Notes under the pieces: generated by a model
Database searches by the model: none
What the model saw: only the letters and a program-made list of their open reading frames with translations
Told to the model about the DNA's origin: nothing
Source of the DNA: Deltaproteobacteria bacterium RBG_16_64_85
Lineage (GTDB): Bacteria > Desulfobacterota > Deferrimicrobia > Deferrimicrobiales > Deferrimicrobiaceae
Direction: 5' to 3'
NCBI GenBank assembly: GCA_001798885.1
Contig: MGQW01000007.1
Coordinates: forward strand, 21,242-85,241
DNA: 64,000 nucleotides
In this document: positions 46,893 through 55,193 of the stretch, one piece after another
Numbering within the stretch: position 1 is the first letter of the stretch
Layout of the letters: each line of letters opens with the position of its first letter
Made by a program: the position numbers and the translations under genes

Positions 46893-47408
46893 ATGCAGGA
46901 GAAAACGGGAATCGTCACGTTCAAGGGTAAACCGGTGACTCTTCTGGGGCCGGAGATCCGCGTGGGGGACAAGGCCCCCGATTTCCGGGCGGTGGATAGC
47001 GGCCTGGCGCCGGTCACCCTTTCGGACTTCCAGGGGAGGATCAAGATCATCAGTTCCGTCCCTTCCCTGGATACCCCCGTCTGCGACATGGAAACGCGCC
47101 GTTTCAACCAGGAGGCGGCAAAGCTCCCCGAAAAGGTCGCGTTGATCACGATCAGCCTGGATCTGCCGTTCGCACAGAAGCGATGGTGCGCCGCCGCCGG
47201 AGTGGACCGGGTGAACGTCCTCTCCGATTACCAGGACCGCTCTTTCGCCCAGGCCTACGGAGTGCTGATCAAGGAGCTCAAGCTCCTGTCCCGGTCCATC
47301 TTCATCGTTGATGCGGACAACGTGGTCCGGTACGTCCAGCATGTCAAGGAAATCGGCATGGAACCCGACTACACCGCTGTCCTCGAGGCGGTCAAGAAGT
47401 TTTTGTAA
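46893..47408 (+). CDS. tpx: thiol peroxidase (atypical 2-Cys peroxiredoxin)
   Basis: The 171-residue peroxiredoxin has the peroxidatic Cys in PSLDTPVCDMETRRFN and the resolving Cys in QKRWCAAAGVDRVNVLSD, with family-typical length. It reduces hydroperoxides using thioredoxin, so it may be served by the trxB gene in this window. ATG 46893 has a weak GGGG upstream signal. It is probably a single-gene unit. Confidence 0.93.
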   Translation: MQEKTGIVTFKGKPVTLLGPEIRVGDKAPDFRAVDSGLAPVTLSDFQGRIKIISSVPSLDTPVCDMETRRFNQEAAKLPEKVALITISLDLPFAQKRWCAAAGVDRVNVLSDYQDRSFAQAYGVLIKELKLLSRSIFIVDADNVVRYVQHVKEIGMEPDYTAVLEAVKKFL

Positions 47409-47521
47409 GCGAGGACCCCCGTCCGCCACCTCACCCGCGATAGAATGATATCGTTTGGATCGAATCCACCCCCCGATATATCATTCCATCGAAAGCAGTG
47501 CGCTTTTCGTGGAGGTGGGAG

Positions 47522-49033
47522 ATGGCCTCAAGGATCCTTTCCATCCTGATCGCGTTGTGCTGTGCCTTCCCGCTCTTCTCTCCTGATGCGATGTCCGCAA
47601 CGGATACAAGCCCGTACAAAATGGAACTGTACACGGCACCCGATAACTCCTTCGCCCTCTACAAACCACCGGGCTGGAAAATCGACTCGCGGGCCATTGA
47701 AAACGGCAAGGGCATTACCGTGTCCGATCCCGGGGGCGGCTCCTTTGCCGTCATGAGAATCCTGAAGATGCGGAACCGGAACGAGAATTCCAAAACCCTC
47801 GTCTCCCGCACCTTGAAAAGTTTTCGCGCAGCCGTTTCCGGACTGGACCTGGCATGGGCCAGGAGCACCACGGACCACCGCAGGGCCGTGATCGAAATCC
47901 GGTACGCGAACCATCGAAAAATCCCGATGAGAGGCAGGTACTATTTCAACACGCAATACCCCGATGCCACGGTATTCGGCTACGAAACTCCTGACAAGGA
48001 GTTCGAAAAGCTGAGGCCCCTGCTGCTCTCGGTGCTGTCGAACTTCACGATCCTCGACCCCTCGGCCGCCGCGAAGCAGTCCGGCGCTTCCACTCCACGG
48101 GAAAAGGCGCTCGACCTGCGGATGACAAAAACCGTTTCGAAGGACCGCTCCTTCTCCCTCCTGGTCCCGGCGGGATGGAAGGTTGAAGGCGCCAAGGGAC
48201 AGGTCCTCTGCACGACCCCCCACGACGGCATCGCCGGGTACATCGCCTCGACGATCCCGTTCTGGGGGCCCTCCAGGCTCCCGTATTTCGACAGCTCCCG
48301 GATCCAGGGCGTTATTCACTCCCCGTATACCCGACCCGTCGACGCCCTGATCCTCGCGATGAGGGTGACGGGCTCGCGCAATCACCAGGTCCTCGAACGC
48401 GCCTCCGACCCCGCCCAGGCCCGGGAAGCCTCCGCAGCACTGAACCGGGGCATCGACGTGGAAAGGGCCTTGCTGACCTTCGACAGCAGGACCGGCGTCC
48501 GTTGCGAAGGGTTCTACGAAGTGGCGGCCTTTCAACCTCTCCCTTCCGGGCAATGGAGTATCAACGTCATGGGGGTCTGGGCGCCGCAGAAGGAGTTTGC
48601 GGATTACTTGCCATCGTTGGCGAGGATGGCCGAGAGTTTCCAGATCAACGAACAGTTCGCCAAGGAGTATGTGCGCCGGGGTCTCGAAAACCTGAGACGG
48701 CTGACAAAGGAAACCGCGGAAAAGGCGGCGCGCAGCGCCCAGGACATCCGTGAAAGCTCCATGGCGGCGTACCGGGAACGGCAGAAAAGCATGGAATACA
48801 TCGATTACAAGCGCACCGGCTACATCCGTGGGGAGCAGGAATGGGTGTCCCAGGCGGAAGGCGGCGCCCTCTACAAATCCGACCACTGGGGGCTGAGCCG
48901 TGAAGGGAAAACGGTGGTCGAAGGGCAGGACTTCAACTACTACAACTACAAGGGACAGAACCCGCGATACAACGAAACCATGACGCCCGTTGACATTTCG
49001 CGGGAAGTCTACGAGAGCGTCTACGGGAAGTGA
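47522..49033 (+). CDS. secreted protein of unknown function
   Basis: The 503-residue protein has a signal peptide (LSILIALCCAFPLFSPDAMSA). Two PsbP/Mog1-like repeats appear, each beginning with an FxLxxPxGWK pattern (NSFALYKPPGWK near residue 40 and SFSLLVPAGWKVEG near 210). The C-terminal ~140 residues are coiled-coil, then polar and tyrosine-rich (FNYYNYKGQNPRYN). GGAGGTGGGAG precedes ATG 47522. No enzyme motif is visible. A periplasmic or surface protein with internally duplicated domains is inferred. Confidence 0.65.
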   Translation: MASRILSILIALCCAFPLFSPDAMSATDTSPYKMELYTAPDNSFALYKPPGWKIDSRAIENGKGITVSDPGGGSFAVMRILKMRNRNENSKTLVSRTLKSFRAAVSGLDLAWARSTTDHRRAVIEIRYANHRKIPMRGRYYFNTQYPDATVFGYETPDKEFEKLRPLLLSVLSNFTILDPSAAAKQSGASTPREKALDLRMTKTVSKDRSFSLLVPAGWKVEGAKGQVLCTTPHDGIAGYIASTIPFWGPSRLPYFDSSRIQGVIHSPYTRPVDALILAMRVTGSRNHQVLERASDPAQAREASAALNRGIDVERALLTFDSRTGVRCEGFYEVAAFQPLPSGQWSINVMGVWAPQKEFADYLPSLARMAESFQINEQFAKEYVRRGLENLRRLTKETAEKAARSAQDIRESSMAAYRERQKSMEYIDYKRTGYIRGEQEWVSQAEGGALYKSDHWGLSREGKTVVEGQDFNYYNYKGQNPRYNETMTPVDISREVYESVYGK

Positions 49034-49095
49034 TCCTTCGATAGGGTGATATTGATGCAGCAACTCGGGCTATTTCCCTTTCTTCCCCCCTATAG

Positions 49096-49109
49096 GTATG
49101 TTAACCTAC
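49096..49109 (+). promoter_or_regulatory. LexA-type operator in front of lexA
   Basis: GTATGTTAACCTAC (near-palindrome with GTTAAC at its centre) ends four bases before the lexA ATG. The same sequence and spacing occur before the lexA remnant at 58604-58620. No Shine-Dalgarno sequence fits between operator and ATG, so translation may begin on a leaderless or very short-leader transcript. A possible -10 (TATAGG, 49091-49096) overlaps its edge. Confidence 0.78.
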
Positions 49110-49113
49110 CTGC

Positions 49114-49725
49114 ATGGGCAACCCTCTCACCCCGTCTCAACGGCAAGCCCTGACGTTCATCCGGGAGTTCATGGCGCACCACCGTTTCGCGCCCACGGCG
49201 AAAGAGATCGCCGACCGCTTCGGGATCGCCGAGAAAAACGGCTTCTATTACCTGGATGTCCTGGAACGCAAGGGGTACCTCCGGCGCGGGAAGCACCAGC
49301 CCCGCCGGATTGAGCTTTTAGGAGAGCCCCTGCCCCGATCTCCCGTACGGGTCCCCGTCCTGGGCCGGATCCCCGCCGGCAGCCCTTCGGAGGCGATCGA
49401 GGGCATCGAGGAGGAGCTTTTCCTGGACCCCTCCCTGCTCGGGGAGGGGGAGGTCTTCTCCCTGCGCGTCAAGGGGGACAGCATGGTGGAGGCCCACATC
49501 TGCGACGGGGATTACGTCCTCGTCCGGGCACAACCAGACGCCGAGGCCGGGGAAATCATCGTGGCGGTGATCGACGGAGAAGCCACGGTCAAACGGTTCG
49601 GCAGGCAAAGGGGAAAGGTCCGGCTCGAGGCGGCCAACCCGGCATACCCGCCGCTCGTCGTTCCCGTCGACTCCCCTTCCTTCCGCATCGCGGGCAAGGT
49701 CATCGGCGTTTTCCGGAAAGTTTAG
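49114..49725 (+). CDS. lexA: LexA-family SOS repressor
   Basis: The 203-residue protein has an N-terminal winged HTH (MGNPLTPSQRQALTFI, then FAPTAKEIADRFGI) and a C-terminal S24 self-cleavage domain. The cleavage site is Ala88-Gly89 in GRIPAGS, catalytic Ser123 is in KGDSMVEAHI and Lys160 in EATVKRF. It should repress SOS genes until RecA-stimulated self-cleavage. Its own operator abuts the start codon, implying autoregulation. The polymerase gene begins 15 bases later, so polymerase expression should be SOS-controlled. Confidence 0.92.
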   Translation: MGNPLTPSQRQALTFIREFMAHHRFAPTAKEIADRFGIAEKNGFYYLDVLERKGYLRRGKHQPRRIELLGEPLPRSPVRVPVLGRIPAGSPSEAIEGIEEELFLDPSLLGEGEVFSLRVKGDSMVEAHICDGDYVLVRAQPDAEAGEIIVAVIDGEATVKRFGRQRGKVRLEAANPAYPPLVVPVDSPSFRIAGKVIGVFRKV

Positions 49726-49739
49726 GAGCAACCGCCACG

Positions 49740-51917
49740 ATGTCCCGATGGCACCTGACCGGATGGGTGTTCGACGTCATTCCCGGCCCGGGCGGGATGA
49801 CCGTCTGGTTCCGCACGGAGGCAGGGGAAACGGTATCCCTCTCCGCGCCTTTTTCCCCGTCCTTCGTGCTGGCGGGAAAAAACCTTGGGGAAGCAAGTCT
49901 CCGGGCGGCTTCGGCGCGGTGGAAGTGCTCCCTTACACAGGGGGAAGGCACCGAGTTCTTCTCCGGCAATGCGATCCCGGCGTGGACGTTTACGGTCGCC
50001 GCGCCGGCCCTTCTCGGATCCACCGTCCGTAAAGCGGAAAGGGCGTTCGGACCGGAAGCGCTGTTCAACGCCGACATCGCCCCGGAGCAGCAGTTCGCCT
50101 ATGCCACCGGGCTCTACCCGCTCTCGCACGCACGCGTGGAGTGCACCGGCGACGACGGGACGATTCTTTCCTTCCGGATCCTCGATTCCCCGTGGGATAT
50201 CGACGCACCCAGGCCATGCTTTTCGACGGCGCTTTTGAGAACGGAGGGCAAAGGTCACCCGGCGCACGGAAGGATTCGCCCGCTGGAGATCACCGCCGGC
50301 GGGATCACGCACATTCTCCAGTGGGAAAACGGGGCGGAGTTTCTCCGGGAGCTTCTGCGTCTCCTTGAAGAGATCGATCCCGACCTGCTCGTCACCGAGT
50401 ACGGAGACGATTATCTCCTGCCGCGCCTGCTCGCCCTGGCCGGCCGGCTCCGGGTTCCCCTTTCCCTGGGGCGACGTGCGGCAAACGACAATATCCGCCG
50501 CGCCAAGGAGCGGTCGTACCTTTCCTACGGCCGCGTGGTCTTCCTGGCCGCGCCCCACACCCTTTCCGGCCGGTGGCACGTGGATGCCCGCAACTCCTTC
50601 CTCTTCGGAGAAACCGGCCTTCCCGGGCTCATCGAGCTCGCACGCCTCTCCGGCATTCCCCTGCAGCGCCTTGCCCGGACCTCGCCGGGGACGGCCATCT
50701 CCGCAATGCAAGTGGCAACCGCCCTGCGTCGCGGGATCCTGGTGCCCTACAAGAAGCGGGAGCCCGAGGAGTTCAAATCCGGAGTCGATCTCGTCGTAAC
50801 CGACAAGGGGGGGCTTACCTATCTGCCGCGTCCCGGCCTGCACGAGAACGTGGGCGAGCTCGACTTCGCCTCGATGTACCCCTCCCTGATGGACCGCTAC
50901 AACATCTCCCCCGAGACGATCAACTGCGGATGCTGCCGCCCCGGGTTCCCCGTCCCGGAGATCGGCGCCCACACGTGCGTCCGCCGGAGGGGGCTTGTCC
51001 CGGAAACGATCGCCCCGATCCTCTCCAAGCGGCGTCTTCTCAAGGAGCGGCAGACGGCAACGGCTTTTCCGGAGGAGCGGGACCTGTACCGGAAACGGCA
51101 GACGGCGCTCAAGTGGCTCCTCGTGGTCTGCTTCGGGTTTCTGGGATACCGGAACGCCCGTTTCGGCCGGATCGAGGCCCACGAGGCGGTGACCGCCTGG
51201 GGGCGGGAGAAGCTCCTTGCCGCCAAGGAGATCGCGGAGAGCTGCGGCTTCCTCTTCCTGCACGGGCTCACCGACGCCATCTGGGTCAAAAGGCAAGGCG
51301 CGGCGGCGGAGGATTACCGGGAGCTCGCAGAACGCATCACCGAGAAGACGGGGATGCCGATCGCGCTGGAAGGGATCTACCGGTGGCTCGCGTTTCTTCC
51401 ATCGAAGCGAAATCCATCGGTGGCCGTCCCCAACCGGTTCGCGGGAGCGTTTTCAACCGGGGAAATCAAGACGCGCGGGATCGCGATGCGCCGCTCCGAC
51501 ACCCCGCCGATGGTAGCGGCTCTCCAGCGGGGGCTCCTGGAGCGGATGGCCGCGGCAGAAACCCTTTCCGACCTGCGGGCCCTGCTGCCGGAGCTTCGCG
51601 AGATCGTGAGGTGCGCCGTTGCCGAGCTTTACGAGGGACGCATTCCGCCGGAGGCACTGGCCATCGCAAGGCGCCTTTCCAAAGCGCCCGAACAGTACGT
51701 CGCCAACACCGCGGCTGCCGCGGTTACCCGTGAGCTGTGCGGACGCGGCGTGACGCTCCGACCAGGGTCGAAGATCCGGTATTTGCTGGCCGACGGAAAA
51801 GGGCGTGCGATGGGTTTTCTGGACGGGAACGAAACGCCGGATTTCACGCGATACGAAGAGATGCTGCGGGAGGCGGAAAAAGAATTGCTCGGTCTTATAG
51901 GGCCCACGGCAACTTGA
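49740..51917 (+). CDS. divergent family B DNA polymerase in a lexA operon, proofreading motifs apparently lost
   Basis: This encodes 725 residues. Polymerase motif A is clear (Asp375 in ELDFASMYPSLMDRYN). Motif B is altered: Lys458 in LKWLLVVCFGFLGY, without the NSxYG asparagine and serine. Motif C reads HGLTDAIW, so the usual YxDTD has lost the first Asp but keeps the catalytic-position Asp512. In the N-terminal exonuclease region I find neither DxE nor an intact Nx3(F/Y)D motif. A synthesis-competent but non-proofreading translesion enzyme is inferred. It starts at ATG 49740 with AGGAG upstream, 15 bases after lexA. Confidence 0.8.
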   Translation: MSRWHLTGWVFDVIPGPGGMTVWFRTEAGETVSLSAPFSPSFVLAGKNLGEASLRAASARWKCSLTQGEGTEFFSGNAIPAWTFTVAAPALLGSTVRKAERAFGPEALFNADIAPEQQFAYATGLYPLSHARVECTGDDGTILSFRILDSPWDIDAPRPCFSTALLRTEGKGHPAHGRIRPLEITAGGITHILQWENGAEFLRELLRLLEEIDPDLLVTEYGDDYLLPRLLALAGRLRVPLSLGRRAANDNIRRAKERSYLSYGRVVFLAAPHTLSGRWHVDARNSFLFGETGLPGLIELARLSGIPLQRLARTSPGTAISAMQVATALRRGILVPYKKREPEEFKSGVDLVVTDKGGLTYLPRPGLHENVGELDFASMYPSLMDRYNISPETINCGCCRPGFPVPEIGAHTCVRRRGLVPETIAPILSKRRLLKERQTATAFPEERDLYRKRQTALKWLLVVCFGFLGYRNARFGRIEAHEAVTAWGREKLLAAKEIAESCGFLFLHGLTDAIWVKRQGAAAEDYRELAERITEKTGMPIALEGIYRWLAFLPSKRNPSVAVPNRFAGAFSTGEIKTRGIAMRRSDTPPMVAALQRGLLERMAAAETLSDLRALLPELREIVRCAVAELYEGRIPPEALAIARRLSKAPEQYVANTAAAAVTRELCGRGVTLRPGSKIRYLLADGKGRAMGFLDGNETPDFTRYEEMLREAEKELLGLIGPTAT

Positions 51918-51944
51918 CATCCACCGGCGGGTGGATGGTAAATA
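51914..51944 (+). promoter_or_regulatory. promoter with embedded inverted repeat before the fecR-ompA-CHASE2 operon
   Basis: TTGACA (51914-51919, overlapping the polymerase stop) and TAAATA (51939-51944) with a 19-base spacer form a possible promoter. The spacer contains the perfect palindrome CATCCACC-GGCG-GGTGGATG (51918-51937), placed where a repressor could bind. As RNA it would be a stem-loop without a T-run. Confidence 0.42.
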
Positions 51945-51981
51945 GAGTATCGGCACCCTGTCTCCGAAGAGGAGCGAGGAA

Positions 51982-52431
51982 ATGCACAAACGGTTCGCCG
52001 TGGTCCTTCTGGTGTTGGGATCGGTCCTGACGCCCGGCCTCTCCGCCGCCGCCCAGGCGACCATCGGCATGGTGCGGAACTCCGCGGGCGCGGCCACCGT
52101 CACCCGCGGGGGGCAGGTTCTCCCGGCTGCCGCAGGGACGAAGCTTGAAGCCGGCGACCTTCTCAACACCGGCTCCGACGGATCATTGGGCGTCATTCTC
52201 CGAGACAATTCCACCCTTTCCATTGGACCGGGAAGCCGACTGATCCTCCGGAGCTTCGTCTTCTCGCCTGCCGAGGGCAAACTCGGCCTGTTCTTCCAGC
52301 TCTCCAGGGGGACCCTGTCCTACCTCTCCGGCCTCATCGGCAAACTCGCCCCCGAGTCGGCTCGTTTCGAGACTCCGGTGGCCTCCATCGGCATCCGGGG
52401 AACCCGGTTCGCAATGAAAGTGGATGAGTAG
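51982..52431 (+). CDS. secreted FecR-domain protein
   Basis: The 149-residue protein has a signal peptide (FAVVLLVLGSVLTPGLSAAA) and a FecR domain: GEAGDLLNTG-like LEAGDLLNTGSDGSLGVIL and the C-terminal PVASIGIRGTRFAMKV. In this context (FecR plus OmpA plus CHASE2) such proteins are thought to form an envelope-sensing module rather than a ferric-citrate regulator. AGAGGAGCGAGGAA precedes ATG 51982. It overlaps the next gene by eight bases. Confidence 0.85.
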   Translation: MHKRFAVVLLVLGSVLTPGLSAAAQATIGMVRNSAGAATVTRGGQVLPAAAGTKLEAGDLLNTGSDGSLGVILRDNSTLSIGPGSRLILRSFVFSPAEGKLGLFFQLSRGTLSYLSGLIGKLAPESARFETPVASIGIRGTRFAMKVDE

Positions 52432-53062
52432 CAGCGGCGCAAGTTCGGGTTCGCATGGAATACCGCGAACTCTCACGGCCTGCTTTCTCGTCCTTCTGCT
52501 GACCTCTGCATGCGCCACATCATCGCCCCGGGGCACCTTCATTCTCCTCCCCGACGAGAGCGGAAAAACCGGCGCCATCATTGTTTCCGGCAAAGAGGGC
52601 GAGCGTATCCTCACGGAGCCCCGGCAGGCCGTGAGGGTCGCCCCCGGCATCCCGCCGGGCGAGCCCTTCGTCCTGTCGGAGAAGGAGGTGCTCGCCGTGG
52701 CCGGCCCTGCCCTGGAGGCCCTCCCGAAGCCTCCGGTGCTGTTCATTCTCTATTTCAAGCATGACTCCACCGAGCTGACCGAAAAATCGCTGGCGATGGT
52801 GCAGGATGTGATGCGAACGATCCGTATACGTGCCCCGGTGGACATCAGCGTTGTGGGGCACACCGATACCGTCGGCGACCGGCCCTACAACTTCCAGCTC
52901 TCCCTCAAGCGCGCCAAGGCGATCGCCGCCCTCCTCATTGCGAAAGGGGTGGACCCGTCCATCCTCGAAATAACCTCCCACGGAAAAGACAATCCCCTCG
53001 TCCCCACCGGCGACCAGGTCCACGAACCACGGAACCGCCGCGTGGAGGTGACGGTGCGATAA
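52424..53062 (+). CDS. OmpA-family peptidoglycan-binding lipoprotein
   Basis: The 212-residue protein has a lipobox (LLLTSAC near residue 29) and a C-terminal OmpA domain (FKHDSTELTEKSLAMV, VVGHTDTVGDRPYNFQLS, RNRRVEVTV). It should anchor in the outer membrane and bind peptidoglycan. ATG 52424 overlaps the fecR stop. The CHASE2 gene follows after one base. The middle part (residues 40-95) is unassigned. Confidence 0.87.
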   Translation: MSSSGASSGSHGIPRTLTACFLVLLLTSACATSSPRGTFILLPDESGKTGAIIVSGKEGERILTEPRQAVRVAPGIPPGEPFVLSEKEVLAVAGPALEALPKPPVLFILYFKHDSTELTEKSLAMVQDVMRTIRIRAPVDISVVGHTDTVGDRPYNFQLSLKRAKAIAALLIAKGVDPSILEITSHGKDNPLVPTGDQVHEPRNRRVEVTVR

Positions 53063-53063
53063 G

Positions 53064-55064
53064 GTGCGACGCACGCCCCGTCCCTCCGTCCTTCCCATCC
53101 TCCTCGCGGGCTTCCTCCTCACCCTCTTCATGGCAGCCTTATGTCTCTGGCCCCCGCCTCTGACCGTCTTCCTGGAGGGGAAGATTTACGACTCGTTCCT
53201 GCGCTCCGCCTCCCGCCACCCGTTGACCGGCTCCGTGACGTTAGTGGACCTCGACGAGGCCAGCCTCGAGAGACTGGGACAATGGCCATGGCCCCGCTAC
53301 CGGGTGGCCCGTCTCCTGGAGAGGATCCGGGAAGGGGGCGCCACGGCGGTGGGCCTCGACATGGTCTTCGCCGAACCCGACCGGACGTCGCTGGAACCCC
53401 TCTCTGGGGAAATCCGCCGCGACTTTGGGGTGCGCATCGGCCTGGCGGGGATCCCCCCGGAGGCGATGGACACCGACCGGACTCTGGCGGAGGCCCTTGC
53501 CGGCGGCCCCTTCGTTCTCGGCTACCAGTTCGATTTCGACGCGAGGAGGGGTGAGTCGTGCGTCCTGCACCCGCTGCGTGCGGCGGTGCGCTCGTACGGC
53601 CAGACGGAAGGCGCCGCGGGACTCTTCGACGCCCCTGGAGTCGTCTGCAACCTCCCCATCCTGGCGCGGGCGGCAGGATCTTCCGCCTTTTTCAATGTCA
53701 CTCCGGACCCCGACGGGGTGCTGCGGCGCGTTCCCCTGGTGATCCGCCACAGGGGCCTCCTCTACCCGAGCCTCGCCTTGGCCGTCTTCTTGCGTGCCCG
53801 CGGCGGCGATACGGTCCTGGAGACAGGGCCGGAGGGGGTCGAAGCGCTGCGACTGGAAGGGAGGAGCATCCCCCTCGACCGGAGAGGGAACCTCCTGGTG
53901 AACTTCCGCGGCGGCCGCCACACCTTCCCCCACGTTCCCGCCGCGGCAATCCTTGACGGCACGGCAGACCCCGACGCGCTGAAGGGGCAGATGGTCATCC
54001 TCGGGACCACTGCAACGGGACTCCATGAGATTCGGACCACACCGCTGGAAGCCTCCCAGCCGGGGGCCGAGATCCACGCCACCGTCCTCGACAACCTCCT
54101 GGCGGGGGACCCGATTGCGCAGCCCAGGTGGGCGCGTGGGCTCCAGATCCTTCTTGTCCTCGTCCCGGGTTTTCTGCTGACGGCCCTCTTGACCCGGGCC
54201 CGCCCCGTCTGGGGTCTCCCTGCAATCATCCCCGCCACCGCAGGCATCTGGCTCGTCTCCTTCTGGTACCTTACCCACCGGCAAGTCTTCCTCCCGCCGC
54301 TCATGCCGGTGGCCACGCTGGCGCTCGTTTTCACCCTTCTTACATCGCTGCGCTTCCTGCAGGCCGACCGGGAGATGCGGGAGCGGACCCGGAAACTGGC
54401 CCTCACGCAGGACGCCATCATCCAGAGCCTGGCCGCGCTGGCCGAGACCCGCCACCACGAGACCGGCGGACACATCCAGCGCACCCGACACTATATGCGG
54501 GTCCTGGCCATGCACCTGCGGGACCACCCCCGCTTTTTTCGCTACCTGGACGATGGCGTGGTGGACCTCCTCTTCCGCCTTGCCCCGCTCCACGACATCG
54601 GCAAAGTGGGAGTGCGCGACCAGATCCTTCTCAAGCAGGACCGGCTGACCCCGGAAGAGTATGAAGAGATGAAAAAGCACACTCTCTACGGCTCGGAGAC
54701 GATCCGGCTGTCGAAAAACTTCCTGGGGGAGGATTCGTTCCTCGAGATCGCCGATGAGATCGCCGTCTTCCACCACGAGAGGTGGGACGGAACGGGCTAT
54801 CCGCAAGGCCTCAAGGGAGATGAGATTCCCATACCGGGGCGCTTCATGGCGGTGGCCGATGCCTACGACGCCATCATCAGCCCTCGAGTGTACAAACCCG
54901 CCCTCCCCCACGAGGAGGCGGTGCGCATCCTGCGCGAGAAGCGGGGGACGCACTTCGACCCCGACGTGGTGGACGCATTCCTGGAGGTCCAGGACGAATT
55001 CCGGGAGATCGCTATCCGTTTTGTCGGAATCGGCGTGGAGCCCGAGCCACCTGCAAGTTTCTGA
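53064..55064 (+). CDS. CHASE2-sensor HD-GYP protein (probable c-di-GMP phosphodiesterase)
   Basis: This encodes 666 residues. A membrane helix (about 9-30) is followed by an extracytoplasmic CHASE2 domain (VTLVDLDEASLERLGQWPW, VGLDMVFAEPDR), then three membrane helices (about 355-430). The cytoplasmic C-terminus is an HD-GYP domain with His510-Asp511 in APLHDIGKVGV and Gly578-Tyr579-Pro580 in WDGTGYPQGL. CHASE2 is usually linked to adenylate cyclases or kinases; HD-GYP output is less common. It starts at GTG 53064, one base after ompA. The operon couples envelope sensing to second-messenger breakdown, which is inference. Confidence 0.88.
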   Translation: MRRTPRPSVLPILLAGFLLTLFMAALCLWPPPLTVFLEGKIYDSFLRSASRHPLTGSVTLVDLDEASLERLGQWPWPRYRVARLLERIREGGATAVGLDMVFAEPDRTSLEPLSGEIRRDFGVRIGLAGIPPEAMDTDRTLAEALAGGPFVLGYQFDFDARRGESCVLHPLRAAVRSYGQTEGAAGLFDAPGVVCNLPILARAAGSSAFFNVTPDPDGVLRRVPLVIRHRGLLYPSLALAVFLRARGGDTVLETGPEGVEALRLEGRSIPLDRRGNLLVNFRGGRHTFPHVPAAAILDGTADPDALKGQMVILGTTATGLHEIRTTPLEASQPGAEIHATVLDNLLAGDPIAQPRWARGLQILLVLVPGFLLTALLTRARPVWGLPAIIPATAGIWLVSFWYLTHRQVFLPPLMPVATLALVFTLLTSLRFLQADREMRERTRKLALTQDAIIQSLAALAETRHHETGGHIQRTRHYMRVLAMHLRDHPRFFRYLDDGVVDLLFRLAPLHDIGKVGVRDQILLKQDRLTPEEYEEMKKHTLYGSETIRLSKNFLGEDSFLEIADEIAVFHHERWDGTGYPQGLKGDEIPIPGRFMAVADAYDAIISPRVYKPALPHEEAVRILREKRGTHFDPDVVDAFLEVQDEFREIAIRFVGIGVEPEPPASF

Positions 55065-55193
55065 CTGTGTTTCCAAGCCGCGCCATCCGTTCAAGCGCGC
55101 TCCGGTTCCGGACACGGATACAGAAGGCCTGCGCCCACGCTTGAACGACTCCCTTGTGGTTCTTTGTCTCGATGGGGAGAGCGGCGATCCTTG

